Part shown: one piece after another, positions 40,588-49,104 of the stretch
How the letters are laid out: every line of letters starts with the position of its first letter
Numbering within the stretch: the stretch's first letter is position 1
IMG/VR virus record: IMGVR_UViG_3300032242_002802
Coordinates: 1 to 64,000 of that record
Reading direction: 5' to 3' (one strand)
DNA from: a virus
Length of the DNA: 64,000 nt
Program-made: the position numbers and the translations under genes
Notes under the pieces: generated by a model
Seen by the model: only the letters and a program-made list of their open reading frames with translations
What the model was told of the DNA's origin: nothing
Databases searched by the model: none

Positions 40588-40815
40588 ATGGCCTGTATAA
40601 GTAAATTGGTAAAGGATAAAAAAGATGTCAAGTTTAATGACATTCCTTTAGAGTGGAAAGATAGTTTCCAAAAGTTTATGTTTGGTCAAACCATTTATGG
40701 TGATGATGAAGGTAACTATATTGCTTACTACCATGATTTCATTAGATGGTATTATGAAAATCAAAAAGAGTTGGATAGAGAAATAAAAATTAATAATATT
40801 TTAGACAATGAGTAG
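40588..40815 (+). CDS. Small hypothetical protein, 75 aa
   Basis: Soluble, acidic with aromatic C-terminal half (YIAYYHDFIRWYYENQKEL). First gene after the host-type promoter, so a candidate early protein acting on host functions. Overlaps the next gene by 8 nt. No family recognised. Confidence 0.65.
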   Translation: MACISKLVKDKKDVKFNDIPLEWKDSFQKFMFGQTIYGDDEGNYIAYYHDFIRWYYENQKELDREIKINNILDNE

Positions 40816-41452
40816 ATGTAGATTTAACTGGGAAAAAGCAGATTCTTTTGAGTGGAAATTCAAAAGAAAACCTAAGTTGCGTACAATTTCAGAAGTTCAT
40901 GATTTATATCTTAGAGCAATGGAACGTTCTACAAAAAAGTCTAATGAAATAATGGATTGTGTCAATGAAATTGTAAGAGATATTCCACCAACAGCTCCTT
41001 ACAATGGTAGATACAATGATTCTTACATTACTTATTTCTATTCTGATGATATTCTGTATCAATACAAAATGACTTATGAAGAAAGTTATGGTTGTTATGG
41101 TACTTCTTATGACAGAGTTAAATTTGATGAAGGAAGTGTTGAAGAAATCAGAGATAAAAAAATTCATTTTATTTTGAATAATCTAAGAGCTCTTGAGTTA
41201 GGTGAAAAATACCACAGATTATCTGCTGCAAATAAATATCTACATTATAATGTAAGAGAAGCATTTGAGAAAATGATTATTGAGACTTTAGAAAAAAAAT
41301 TCAAAGATGTTAGAGCAATTGATTTACCAAAAGCTATTCCTGTTTTGGTTGGTGGTAAAAAATATGTGTTCACTATTGATCCACAATCTTGGGGAACTTA
41401 CAAAAAATTCATATTTCTTGGAGAATCACATGAAGATATTGTATTGGATTAA
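40808..41452 (+). CDS. Hypothetical early protein, 214 aa
   Basis: Starts MSRCRFNWEKADSFEWKFKRKP. Helical middle with ERSTKKSNEIMDCVNEIVRDI and a C-terminal YVFTIDPQSWGTYKKFIFLG. Coupled to the 40588 gene by overlap, so under the same host-type promoter. Its end overlaps the convergent 41449 gene by four bases, with no terminator between. No family recognised. Confidence 0.65.
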   Translation: MSRCRFNWEKADSFEWKFKRKPKLRTISEVHDLYLRAMERSTKKSNEIMDCVNEIVRDIPPTAPYNGRYNDSYITYFYSDDILYQYKMTYEESYGCYGTSYDRVKFDEGSVEEIRDKKIHFILNNLRALELGEKYHRLSAANKYLHYNVREAFEKMIIETLEKKFKDVRAIDLPKAIPVLVGGKKYVFTIDPQSWGTYKKFIFLGESHEDIVLD

Positions 41453-43278
41453 TCATATATTTTAAGATATAGTACTCTTTTATAAATATCTTTGTCAAAT
41501 GTATTATAGTTAAATCCAAATGCAAATCTTAGTAAAGATTTCATCATAGAATTTGACCCACACCATTTATCATATTTATTAGTAAGTTCTTCATCATCAA
41601 TTAAATCAAGTATATAATCTAATTTTGTTTTGTATTTATCAGGTAGCCAATATGTTGTTATAATATCATCTGATTTAATTTTCATTAAAGCACCTAAATA
41701 AATCATAGGTAACATTTCAGTTTGTGTAGGTTTACCAATTGTAGATATACCATAGTAAGTTCTAAGTATTTCTCTATAAATATAATTTTCATCAATATTT
41801 TTTATGAACTCAGTATCAGGTTCAAACTCTAAAAATTTATCCATAAGTTCACCATGTACTTTAGTTGAATCTTCTCCTAATTCTTCAACTAAACTATCTC
41901 TTAAATCATAGAAAATATCATCCCAGAAAGCAAATTCACCATCTGCATATGGATTTTCCATATAATCCATTGAATAGTTTTCACCATCAACTTCTTTATA
42001 TAAACAAGAGTATTTATCATCATTTGGTACAATATCAGTTTCACCATCATTATCAATAATAAATATGACATAATCACCTTCTGAAATATCTACATAATCA
42101 CTAAGTATTTCTGAGTAAGATGAATCATCTATATATAACCAATCTTCACAACAATCACTATGAACTAATTGAGGTAGATTATGTCTATTTCTATAGGAAT
42201 TATCATCTAATTCATATCTATCTTTATATTGTAAATAAACTGCATCATCTTGATGTACATAATCTTGAATTGATTCAATCCAAACTGCATAATCCTCATC
42301 AATATTTTCACCTTCATAATCACTCCAAACACCTGCTTCTTGATGTCCACCATGTGTATCTTGTAATTTTATACAATCTCTGTCTGTACTTTCAGTACTA
42401 CTTAAAATACCTTCACTTTTATTAAATGATAGAAAAGTATCCATATATGGATAATAATCATAAGAATTTTCCCCAATTGTAACATATTTAGTCTTATAAT
42501 CATTATCATAAGTTCTATAGCCATTTTTATCTGCCCATTCTTTGAATAAATATTTATCACTATCATTTGCAATATATATTCTATCCATATAATTATCACC
42601 ATTATCTAAAACCCAAAGAAGTGCTCTACCTAAAACTTTATTATTGGCATCTTTAAGAACTAATAAACTACATACATCTTCATTTTCAGTATAAATATCA
42701 AAATACTTTTGACAATAATCATGTCTCATACAAGAGTTGGCTAATGTTCCTTTACCTTCTGCATAATTATCTACAAGATAACCCCATTTAATATCATCAC
42801 CTTTTAATATAATAAATTCAGGTTCAATATCTTTTATATCATATGTTGCTTTATATGCATTTGAAAATTGTTCTATTTGTGCAGGTGTAAATGTAGTTTT
42901 ATAAACATCTTTATAAATATGAGTTACCCATTTACCTATTTTGTGTTTAGTTCTTATATTCTCATCAGTCCATGATTTAGAGTCTTTAGGAATTTTTGAC
43001 CAATCATATTCCATTTTACCTTCTTCTGGTGGAAACTCTTTAAGTATTCTATTAACTTGTATATATGATATATAATCATTCTTTTCAGTTATATCAACAA
43101 GTGTATATTTATCCTCCATTTGGTTGGAGTCTTCTGCCAATAATAGAAAGTTAGCAATTTTACTGGCTTCTTCTGAACTACCATTGGATATTTTTGTAAA
43201 TAAAGCTCTAAGTTTATCTGAGTAATACAATCTCATTGTATTTTTATTCTCATTTATGAATTCTAAAAATCTTTTCAT
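41449..43278 (-). CDS. Large internal-protein candidate with packaging peptide, 609 aa
   Basis: Starts MKRFLEFINENKNT (cut predicted after E10). It is the longest protein here with this peptide and is comparable in size to T4 Alt, the ADP-ribosyltransferase packaged in T4 heads. A recognisable block is ANSCMRHDYCQKYFDIYTENEDVCSLLVLKDANNKVLGRALLWVL...YMDRIYIANDSDKYLFKEWADKNGYR (about 175-255), a module I recall from other phage proteins of unknown function. The centre is extremely acidic (DYEGENIDEDYAVW). No ART or kinase motif is visible. Confidence 0.72.
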   Translation of the reverse strand: MKRFLEFINENKNTMRLYYSDKLRALFTKISNGSSEEASKIANFLLLAEDSNQMEDKYTLVDITEKNDYISYIQVNRILKEFPPEEGKMEYDWSKIPKDSKSWTDENIRTKHKIGKWVTHIYKDVYKTTFTPAQIEQFSNAYKATYDIKDIEPEFIILKGDDIKWGYLVDNYAEGKGTLANSCMRHDYCQKYFDIYTENEDVCSLLVLKDANNKVLGRALLWVLDNGDNYMDRIYIANDSDKYLFKEWADKNGYRTYDNDYKTKYVTIGENSYDYYPYMDTFLSFNKSEGILSSTESTDRDCIKLQDTHGGHQEAGVWSDYEGENIDEDYAVWIESIQDYVHQDDAVYLQYKDRYELDDNSYRNRHNLPQLVHSDCCEDWLYIDDSSYSEILSDYVDISEGDYVIFIIDNDGETDIVPNDDKYSCLYKEVDGENYSMDYMENPYADGEFAFWDDIFYDLRDSLVEELGEDSTKVHGELMDKFLEFEPDTEFIKNIDENYIYREILRTYYGISTIGKPTQTEMLPMIYLGALMKIKSDDIITTYWLPDKYKTKLDYILDLIDDEELTNKYDKWCGSNSMMKSLLRFAFGFNYNTFDKDIYKRVLYLKIYD

Positions 43279-43283
43279 AGTAG

Positions 43284-43293
43284 TATATATTAA
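43284..43293 (-). promoter_or_regulatory. Late-promoter-like motif (minus strand)
   Basis: TTAATATATA in gene direction, five bases before the ATG of the 41449-43278 gene. Confidence 0.5.
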
Positions 43294-43320
43294 AAAATCC
43301 TCTTAAAAAAGAGAATTTTT
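43294..43320 (-). terminator. Probable terminator of the 43322 gene
   Basis: AAAATCCTCTT / AAGAGAATTTT imperfect hairpin with T run on the minus strand side. Confidence 0.6.
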
Positions 43321-43321
43321 A

Positions 43322-44482
43322 TTATTTCTTTCTACAACTACAAGTGCATGCATCTCCACATTTACACTCAGTTGCAATCCTATCACAACAATCACAATAA
43401 GTATTACTTTCTTTAGCTAAACGTTTTGCTTTATTCTTCAAAAGATTTGCATAAGGATCTTGTCTTGTTTCTCCACCACCTGGTGTAAATCTATCATTTG
43501 CTTTCCCATCTTCAATTGCTAAGTTATTAAAACTTGCAAATGGCATAATAGATGATTCTAAACCTGGAGTTTGTGACATATTTTCAGAGAACTCATCATA
43601 TTGTTTAACTCTTGTAGGGATATTAGTTCTTACAATGTTCTCAGGTTTATTAGTATCTTTGATAATAAACTCATCAATAAAAGGCCATAGTTGTTCATGA
43701 TCTATATCTTCACTTGAAAGTGCATTAGTCATGTGTCTAACATTTCCTGGGTCATCATCAGAGAAACCTACTTTTGCAGTGTAACCAATTTTCTTAGCAT
43801 AATCATTAACATCTTTAATAAAGTCTTTAAGAGCATCTTCTTTAGCTGCCTCTGGATTCTCAGGAGAACCACCTCTTGAAGGAGCAGATACACCAATAAA
43901 GTGACATAAATCTAAATAATCTTGAACCAATTCAGATTTAGAGAAACTTGACATACTTTCATAATTGTCTTCATGGTCTCTTGATTTACCAAATAATTGT
44001 AAGAACATTAGCAAACTATCATGCATTTTAGACTTTTCTTCTTGAGATAAACTATCAATTACAAATTCAACACCTTTTCTCATACCTTCTGATTCATGTC
44101 CTCTTGCAGTAATAATTGCAAATACAGAACCATTAGTCAAACACTCAATGAAGTCCTCCCAAGCAGGACCAAAAGCTCCCATGTTTATAGCTTTAGCAAC
44201 ATCTTTTTTGAATATTTCAGGGTCTTCAATATCTCTAAAGTTTCTAAATGCTCTTGAATAGTCTAATCCAACAATAGTTTCACCTTTGTATTCAAAGTCT
44301 TCTTTACCTAATTTAGAACGATGTATTGCAAAATCTGCAGTACTCATACCAATTTCTTCACCATCTTTAGTTTTTACCATTATCTCAGTTGGCATATTTA
44401 AAATATTGTCATCCCAGTCAAAAGCTGCATATTGGAGTACAGGTTTGTTTATATTTTCATTAAATTTTTTTAAAAACCTCAT
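43322..44482 (-). CDS. HAD-like phosphatase domain protein with packaging peptide and Cys-rich tail
   Basis: 386 residues. Starts MRFLKKFNENINKP (cut after E9). HAD-superfamily signatures: AAFDWDDNILNMP (D-x-D motif I, residues 18-30), FAIITARGHES (motif II Thr, about 138), and VGFSDDDPGNVRHM (motif IV acids, about 235). The order fits a HAD phosphatase such as a nucleotidase or polynucleotide phosphatase. The end has nine Cys in YCDCCDRIATECKCGDACTC, probably metal-binding. If packaged, it enters the cell with the DNA. Confidence 0.78.
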   Translation of the reverse strand: MRFLKKFNENINKPVLQYAAFDWDDNILNMPTEIMVKTKDGEEIGMSTADFAIHRSKLGKEDFEYKGETIVGLDYSRAFRNFRDIEDPEIFKKDVAKAINMGAFGPAWEDFIECLTNGSVFAIITARGHESEGMRKGVEFVIDSLSQEEKSKMHDSLLMFLQLFGKSRDHEDNYESMSSFSKSELVQDYLDLCHFIGVSAPSRGGSPENPEAAKEDALKDFIKDVNDYAKKIGYTAKVGFSDDDPGNVRHMTNALSSEDIDHEQLWPFIDEFIIKDTNKPENIVRTNIPTRVKQYDEFSENMSQTPGLESSIMPFASFNNLAIEDGKANDRFTPGGGETRQDPYANLLKNKAKRLAKESNTYCDCCDRIATECKCGDACTCSCRKK

Positions 44483-44584
44483 AATTTAATTTTTTTTTAT
44501 ACACTATATATAAATTATAATATATTTATTTTACATTGGATAGGGAGGTGTCATAATTTTATATATAAATAAAAACAATATTTT

Positions 44585-45487
44585 ATGTATTCAGATAAAT
44601 CAATAGATATAAAAATAGGTAAACATAATATAGATTATTATTTAGAAAGAGGTTATGATGTAAGAATAAAAGAAATTCACAAAATAAAATCTTGTGATGT
44701 TATAAAAACAGTTTCTAATAGAATATATGTTATATGTCAAAATTGTTTCATTGAGAGAGATGTACAATCTTGTAATTATCATAATCAATTAAAAAAACAA
44801 AACTTTTATGTATGTTCAAATTGTTCACATACAAAAATAAAAAAAACAAACCTAATTAAATATGGAACTGAGTGTCCTCTTCAAAATATAAAGATAATTG
44901 AGAAAACCAAAAAAACTATGTTAAAAGAATATGGAGTTGATAATATTTCAAAATTGGATTCAATTAAAGATGATAGGAGAGAAAACTTCAAAACAGAGAA
45001 TTTTAAAAATAAATCTAAAATAACATGGTTGGGTAAATATGGAGTTGATAATCCTTCAAAGTCGGATGGTATTAAATTAAAAAAGGAAGAAACAACATTT
45101 ATGAATTATGGGGTTAAAAATCCATCACAATCATCACTCATTTTTGAAAAATCACAAATAAGTGGTAAAAAAATAAAACTACATGATTGTGGATTAATGT
45201 ATAGAGGTACTTATGAAAAAGACTTTTTAGATTTTTGTATGAGTGAAAATATTTATGTTGAAAAAGGGTTGACTATAAAATATAATTATGAAGGTACTGA
45301 TAGATATTATCATTCAGACTTTTTCATACCTAATCTAAATCTTATATGTGAAATAAAATCATTATATTATTATGAATTATATTTAGATAAAAATATATCA
45401 AAAATGAAAAGCGCTATTGATAATGGATATAACTTTGAATTTATAATAGATAAAAAATATGATAAAATAAAAATCCCTCTTAATTGA
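44585..45487 (+). CDS. PD-(D/E)XK homing endonuclease with YGV-repeat DNA-binding region
   Basis: 300 residues. N-terminal beta region (YLERGYDVRIKE), a four-Cys zinc finger (CQNC...CSNC), then four repeats of the K-(Y/E)YG-V-(D/K)N-(I/P)S-K type (about 98-195), as in phage homing enzymes. C-terminal nuclease: MYRGTYEKDFLDFC, YYHSDFFIPNLNLICEIKS, giving the E, D and E-x-K set. Free-standing between two minus-strand gene groups, with its own terminator. The 129-aa fragment at 7469 is a truncated paralogue. Confidence 0.82.
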   Translation: MYSDKSIDIKIGKHNIDYYLERGYDVRIKEIHKIKSCDVIKTVSNRIYVICQNCFIERDVQSCNYHNQLKKQNFYVCSNCSHTKIKKTNLIKYGTECPLQNIKIIEKTKKTMLKEYGVDNISKLDSIKDDRRENFKTENFKNKSKITWLGKYGVDNPSKSDGIKLKKEETTFMNYGVKNPSQSSLIFEKSQISGKKIKLHDCGLMYRGTYEKDFLDFCMSENIYVEKGLTIKYNYEGTDRYYHSDFFIPNLNLICEIKSLYYYELYLDKNISKMKSAIDNGYNFEFIIDKKYDKIKIPLN

Positions 45488-45496
45488 GGGATTTTA
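45468..45496. terminator. Bidirectional terminator
   Basis: AAAATCCCTCTT / TTGAGGGATTTT inverted repeat at the ends of convergent genes. Confidence 0.84.
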
Positions 45497-45497
45497 A

Positions 45498-45713
45498 TTA
45501 TGTATAGTATGCACCATAGCTACCACCACTATCTCTATCAGAATTTATTGCCTTGCATATAGAATCTGCTGCTTTTTTAGTTATATTTAGTGTTGCAATT
45601 TCTTTCTCACCTTTATACTCTATAATAGTCAAATCAACAATTCTCTTATCAAGACCAAATGAATCTGTCTTAAAAAAATCAGAAAAATTCTCAAATACTT
45701 TTAAATATTTCAT
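45498..45713 (-). CDS. Small protein with packaging peptide, 71 aa
   Basis: Starts MKYLKVFENFSDFFKTDSFG (packaging-peptide type). A short alpha/beta domain follows (DLTIIEYKGEKEIATLNITKKAADSICKAINSD) and a Gly/Tyr/Ser end. No family recognised. Confidence 0.68.
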   Translation of the reverse strand: MKYLKVFENFSDFFKTDSFGLDKRIVDLTIIEYKGEKEIATLNITKKAADSICKAINSDRDSGGSYGAYYT

Positions 45714-45723
45714 TTAATTTTAA

Positions 45724-46020
45724 TTACTTTTTATTAATAAAAGATTGAAAAGATTCTAATGTTTCTTTTTCATCATCTTCATCCTCTTCTTCTTCTTCAC
45801 TTTCCTCATCATCTTGTGGGAAATCTTCTTCTTGTGCTTGACCATCAAAATCTTTGAATCCTTTGATGTCTTCATCATCACCTTGACCTTCTTCACCTTC
45901 TGGTGTTTCTAATGTGAACTCTTCTACAGTTTCACCATCTAAATCAGCTTTAACGGTTACAACACCATCAACTTCTTCAATTTCTATTTCATATCCAAGT
46001 ACTTCAACTTTAGTTTTCAT
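45724..46020 (-). CDS. Very acidic protein, 98 aa
   Basis: N-terminal half is beta-rich and regular (VEVLGYEIEIEEVDGVVTVKADLDGETVEEFTLETPEG); the C-terminal half is almost all Asp/Glu, closing LESFQSFINKK. DNA mimicry, scaffold or chaperone-like roles are conceivable from composition only. Probably co-transcribed with the 45498 gene. Confidence 0.65.
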   Translation of the reverse strand: MKTKVEVLGYEIEIEEVDGVVTVKADLDGETVEEFTLETPEGEEGQGDDEDIKGFKDFDGQAQEEDFPQDDEESEEEEEDEDDEKETLESFQSFINKK

Positions 46021-46133
46021 ATTGTTATATTTTTTTATTTTTATATATTAAATAATAAAAGTCCTTTTTTTCACTTTTTGTAATATAAACTTTTACTAGT
46101 TTTACCAATAAAAACAAAAAATAATACTTACAA

Positions 46134-46793
46134 ATGTCAAAAGACTTTAACAAATACTTACTTAGTCAGTCAATCTCAAGTACTTCACAAGATGCTTATT
46201 TTAAAAAACTTCAAAAATTAAATAGTACACCATTATTACTTGAAAGTAATGGAATCTCAGTAGATATATTCTCAAAATTATTAGAAGATAGAATCATCTT
46301 TCTATCAACAGAAATAGATGATTATGTTTGTAATATCATAAAAGCTCAATTACTTTATTTAGAAATGGAAAGTGATGAAGATATAGAAATTTATATTGAT
46401 TCTCCTGGTGGTTCAGTTTATTCAGGATTAGGTTTACTTGATGTAATGGACTATGTTAAACCTGATATAGTTACTATGAATACAGGATTGGCCGCATCAA
46501 TGGCTGCAGTTATTCTTTGTTCTGGTACAAAAGGTAAAAGAAAATCTTTAAAAAGAAGTAGAACTATGATTCATCAACCTTTAGGATATGGTGGTTATGC
46601 ACAAGCATCTGATATGGAAATTGAAGCTAAAGAAATAAACTCTTTGAAGAAAGAACTTTATGAAATAATTTCAGAAAGAACAGGTCAAACTTATGATAAA
46701 GTTTACAAAGATAGTGATAGAGATTATTGGATGACTGCAATTGATGCCAAGAAATATGGTATGATTGATGAAATAATTATAAAAAGAAAATGA
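46134..46793 (+). CDS. clpP: ClpP-family serine protease
   Basis: 219 residues. The ClpP core is complete: IYIDSPGGSVYSGLGLLDVMDYV (oxyanion and hairpin region), NTGLAASMAAVILCSGTKGKR with nucleophile Ser122, RTMIHQPLG with His147, and the aspartate in DSDRDYWM (D197). The N-terminus is longer than mature ClpP and may be a propeptide; hydrophobic-pocket residues for binding a Clp ATPase seem present. No ClpX/ClpA is visible in the window, so it would need the host ATPase. The GGCT-like gene overlaps its stop by four bases. Prohead-protease role is unlikely as gp21 is present. Confidence 0.93.
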   Translation: MSKDFNKYLLSQSISSTSQDAYFKKLQKLNSTPLLLESNGISVDIFSKLLEDRIIFLSTEIDDYVCNIIKAQLLYLEMESDEDIEIYIDSPGGSVYSGLGLLDVMDYVKPDIVTMNTGLAASMAAVILCSGTKGKRKSLKRSRTMIHQPLGYGGYAQASDMEIEAKEINSLKKELYEIISERTGQTYDKVYKDSDRDYWMTAIDAKKYGMIDEIIIKRK

Positions 46794-47320
46794 TAATTGC
46801 AATTATTGCTTGGGGTTCTTTAATATGGGAACCTAAAGAATTGCAATTTGATGAAAAAATTGGTTGGTTAGAAAATGGTCCAATTTTACCTATTGAGTTT
46901 GCAAGAATATCAAACAATAAAAGATTAACATTGGTGATAACACCTGATGGAACACCTGTAAAAACAATGTATTCTATATCAACTAATAATAGATTGGATT
47001 TAGCAGTTACTAATTTAATGAAAAGAGAAGGAACTATAAAAAGACATATTCATAGTTATTGTAAAATAAATGGATTTTCAGATGATACATTTTCTTATAA
47101 AAAAAATATAACAGACTGGATTAATAATACTGATTATGATTGTGTTATATGGACTAATCTTCCTGAAAATTGGAAAGAGAAGACTAATGACAGAATAGAA
47201 TATTTAAAAAGTTTAAGTTTAGATGAAAGTTTATTAGCAAAAGAATATATTTGTAATACACCAAAACAAACTCAAACAAATTATAGAACTCTAATTGAAG
47301 AAAAACTCAATTGGAAATAA
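46790..47320 (+). CDS. Gamma-glutamylcyclotransferase-like protein
   Basis: 176 residues. N-terminal AIIAWGSLIWEPKELQF has the (Y/W)GS-L-x-W/N loop of the GGCT/ChaC/AIG2 fold, followed by NGPILPIEFARISNNKRLTLVITPDGTPV and a possible catalytic Glu in that strand region. Such enzymes split gamma-glutamyl amides. In bacteria they often accompany amidoligases; an amidoligase-like gene begins at 63593. ATGA overlap with clpP indicates one operon. Confidence 0.68.
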   Translation: MIIAIIAWGSLIWEPKELQFDEKIGWLENGPILPIEFARISNNKRLTLVITPDGTPVKTMYSISTNNRLDLAVTNLMKREGTIKRHIHSYCKINGFSDDTFSYKKNITDWINNTDYDCVIWTNLPENWKEKTNDRIEYLKSLSLDESLLAKEYICNTPKQTQTNYRTLIEEKLNWK

Positions 47321-47338
47321 AAAATAACTAATTCTAAA

Positions 47339-47767
47339 ATGGATATTAGTAATTTATCAAAAGAACAAAAAATTGAAAAGATAATAGAAGACCATTCTAA
47401 GAAGAAAGTTGCAACCATTTCAAGTACTCTTTTCCCAAAAGAAAAACTAAAAGATAGTGAAATAATAAATATACTTGATAAAATAATTGATGAGATTGGT
47501 TATATTGCAGATGCACCAAACATTATGATTGGTCATGTTAGTCATAGCTCAAAAACAATTGTAGGTAGTTCAATTAAAGAATTAACTGACTTTGTAATAA
47601 AAACCTTAGGTAAAGATGAGTCTATTGGAGTGTATCAAATTGGATTTGATAAACAAATTAACAAATATAGTATAAGATGTTTTTTCTATGATGATATTGG
47701 TAGAAAAGTAAGAAGAATAAGAGAAAATAAAATAGATTTAATATTAAATGATAAACCAAATATTTAA
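47339..47767 (+). CDS. Hypothetical protein, 142 aa
   Basis: Helical Lys-rich start (MDISNLSKEQKIEKIIEDHSKKK), then an alpha/beta segment (YIADAPNIMIGHVSHSSKTIVGSSIKEL). Its 3' end overlaps the methyltransferase start by 20 nt. No family recognised; part of the clpP-GGCT-methyltransferase operon. Confidence 0.65.
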   Translation: MDISNLSKEQKIEKIIEDHSKKKVATISSTLFPKEKLKDSEIINILDKIIDEIGYIADAPNIMIGHVSHSSKTIVGSSIKELTDFVIKTLGKDESIGVYQIGFDKQINKYSIRCFFYDDIGRKVRRIRENKIDLILNDKPNI

Positions 47768-48488
47768 TGAAGATAATTTAAGTACAATGATGAGAATACC
47801 AGATAAAACAATTTCTGGTATTATTACCAGTCCACCTTACAACATCACCACAAAAAGAAAAGATATTTATTACAACAATGGATATTCTGATAATGATAAT
47901 TTAACAGAAGAAGAATACCTTAGTGTAAGAACAAATGAGTTCAAAGAGTTCTCAAGAATTATGATTGATAGAGGTGTTATTTGTTATAACATTTCTTATC
48001 ACAATGAGAATCCTATTTTACCAACACTTTTAATAAGTAAAATACATAATGAAACAGATTTGACAATTGCTGATATTATTACTTGGAAAAAGTCAAATGC
48101 TATTCCATTTCAAACAAGTCCTACTAAACTATCAAGACTATGTGAGTTAGTTTATGTAATTGTTAAGAAAGAACATTTACATGACTTTATTACTAATAAA
48201 GAAGTTAGTACTATTAATGAGAAGACTAAACAAAAGTTCTATAAGAATTATGTTAATATAATTGAAACTAAGAATAATGATGGTATAAAGTGTAAACTAA
48301 AAGCTTCCTATTCTGAGGAATTTGTAGAGAAATTAATGAATATTTATTTTCCAGAAAGTAGTTTAATTTATGATCCATTCATTGGTATTGGAACAACTGC
48401 AAGAGCTTGTAAGAAAAATGGTAGAAATTATTTAGGATCTGAATTAGATAAAGAACATTATGATATTGCTATTGATTTATTGAAATAA
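47748..48488 (+). CDS. DNA methyltransferase (beta class, N4-cytosine or N6-adenine)
   Basis: 246 residues. Catalytic motif IV precedes motif I: IITSPPYNITTKR (SPPY, residues 26-38), ADIITWKKSNAIPFQ, and near the C-terminus DPFIGIGTTARACKKNGRNYLGSELD (SAM-binding). The (S/T/D)PP-(Y) form with Ser suggests N4-cytosine or N6-adenine methylation in the beta group. No cognate restriction gene nearby, so an orphan phage methylase, likely for protection against host restriction. Confidence 0.88.
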   Translation: MINQIFNEDNLSTMMRIPDKTISGIITSPPYNITTKRKDIYYNNGYSDNDNLTEEEYLSVRTNEFKEFSRIMIDRGVICYNISYHNENPILPTLLISKIHNETDLTIADIITWKKSNAIPFQTSPTKLSRLCELVYVIVKKEHLHDFITNKEVSTINEKTKQKFYKNYVNIIETKNNDGIKCKLKASYSEEFVEKLMNIYFPESSLIYDPFIGIGTTARACKKNGRNYLGSELDKEHYDIAIDLLK

Positions 48489-48516
48489 AAAAACCCACTT
48501 AATAGTGGGTTTTTAA
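48486..48516. terminator. Bidirectional terminator
   Basis: AAAAAACCCACT / AGTGGGTTTTT inverted repeat between convergent genes. Confidence 0.86.
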
Positions 48517-48969
48517 TTATGCTTGACCTTCATCAGTTTTAGGTTTTGGCTTTCTTCTACGTCTTGGTTTAGACTTTTTCTCTGGTGCAACTTCTGCAAC
48601 TGGTGCATCAATTGGAAACTCAGATTTTTTCTTACCTTTGATGTCTTTTGCTGTTACTTTTTTCTCAGTAGCAACTTCTGCAAGTTTTTCACTAATAACT
48701 TTAACTTCTTTTTTCTCAGTTTTAGCTTTAGATCTTCTTCTAGCTGGTTTTTTAGTTTCCTCAGCTTTTACAACTGGTACTTCTACTTCTTTAGTTTCCA
48801 CAACTTCTTGAGTTGGTACTTCTTTAGTTTCCACAACCTCAGTTGGTACTTCTACTACTTCACAAACTTCTGGAGTTGGACAAGATTCAGGTGTGTCACA
48901 TCCACATGTATCACAATCTTCCACTTTTTTACCACCAAAAAGTTCTTTAAAGAATTTAATTAATCCCAT
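48517..48969 (-). CDS. Low-complexity Lys/Arg/Pro/Val-rich protein
   Basis: 150 residues. An amphipathic start MGLIKFFKELFGGKK, a five-Cys cluster (CDTCGCDTPESCPTPEVC), acidic repeats of the V-P-T-(E/Q)-EVVETKEV type, then very basic stretches (KKPARRRSKAKTEKK; KKSKPRRRRKPKPK). Composition resembles histone-H1-like nucleoid proteins of Bacteroidota and phage DNA-binding proteins. The start helix may bind membrane or a partner. Function not known. Confidence 0.62.
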   Translation of the reverse strand: MGLIKFFKELFGGKKVEDCDTCGCDTPESCPTPEVCEVVEVPTEVVETKEVPTQEVVETKEVEVPVVKAEETKKPARRRSKAKTEKKEVKVISEKLAEVATEKKVTAKDIKGKKKSEFPIDAPVAEVAPEKKSKPRRRRKPKPKTDEGQA

Positions 48970-49104
48970 AATTTTAATTTGTTTTTTTTTATTATATATT
49001 CAATCTATCATCTTCCCTTTGTAAAAAACCTTAAAATTTTAAACATTTCAAGGTAAATCAAGGTTTTACAAAACAAACTGATATATTTTATATATAATAA
49101 TGAG

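Noticed and set aside
46134-46793. ClpP-like protein as the prohead protease (as in some other phages)
   Set aside because: A gp21-type protease is already fused to the scaffold next to the capsid gene, and this gene lies far from the head cluster.
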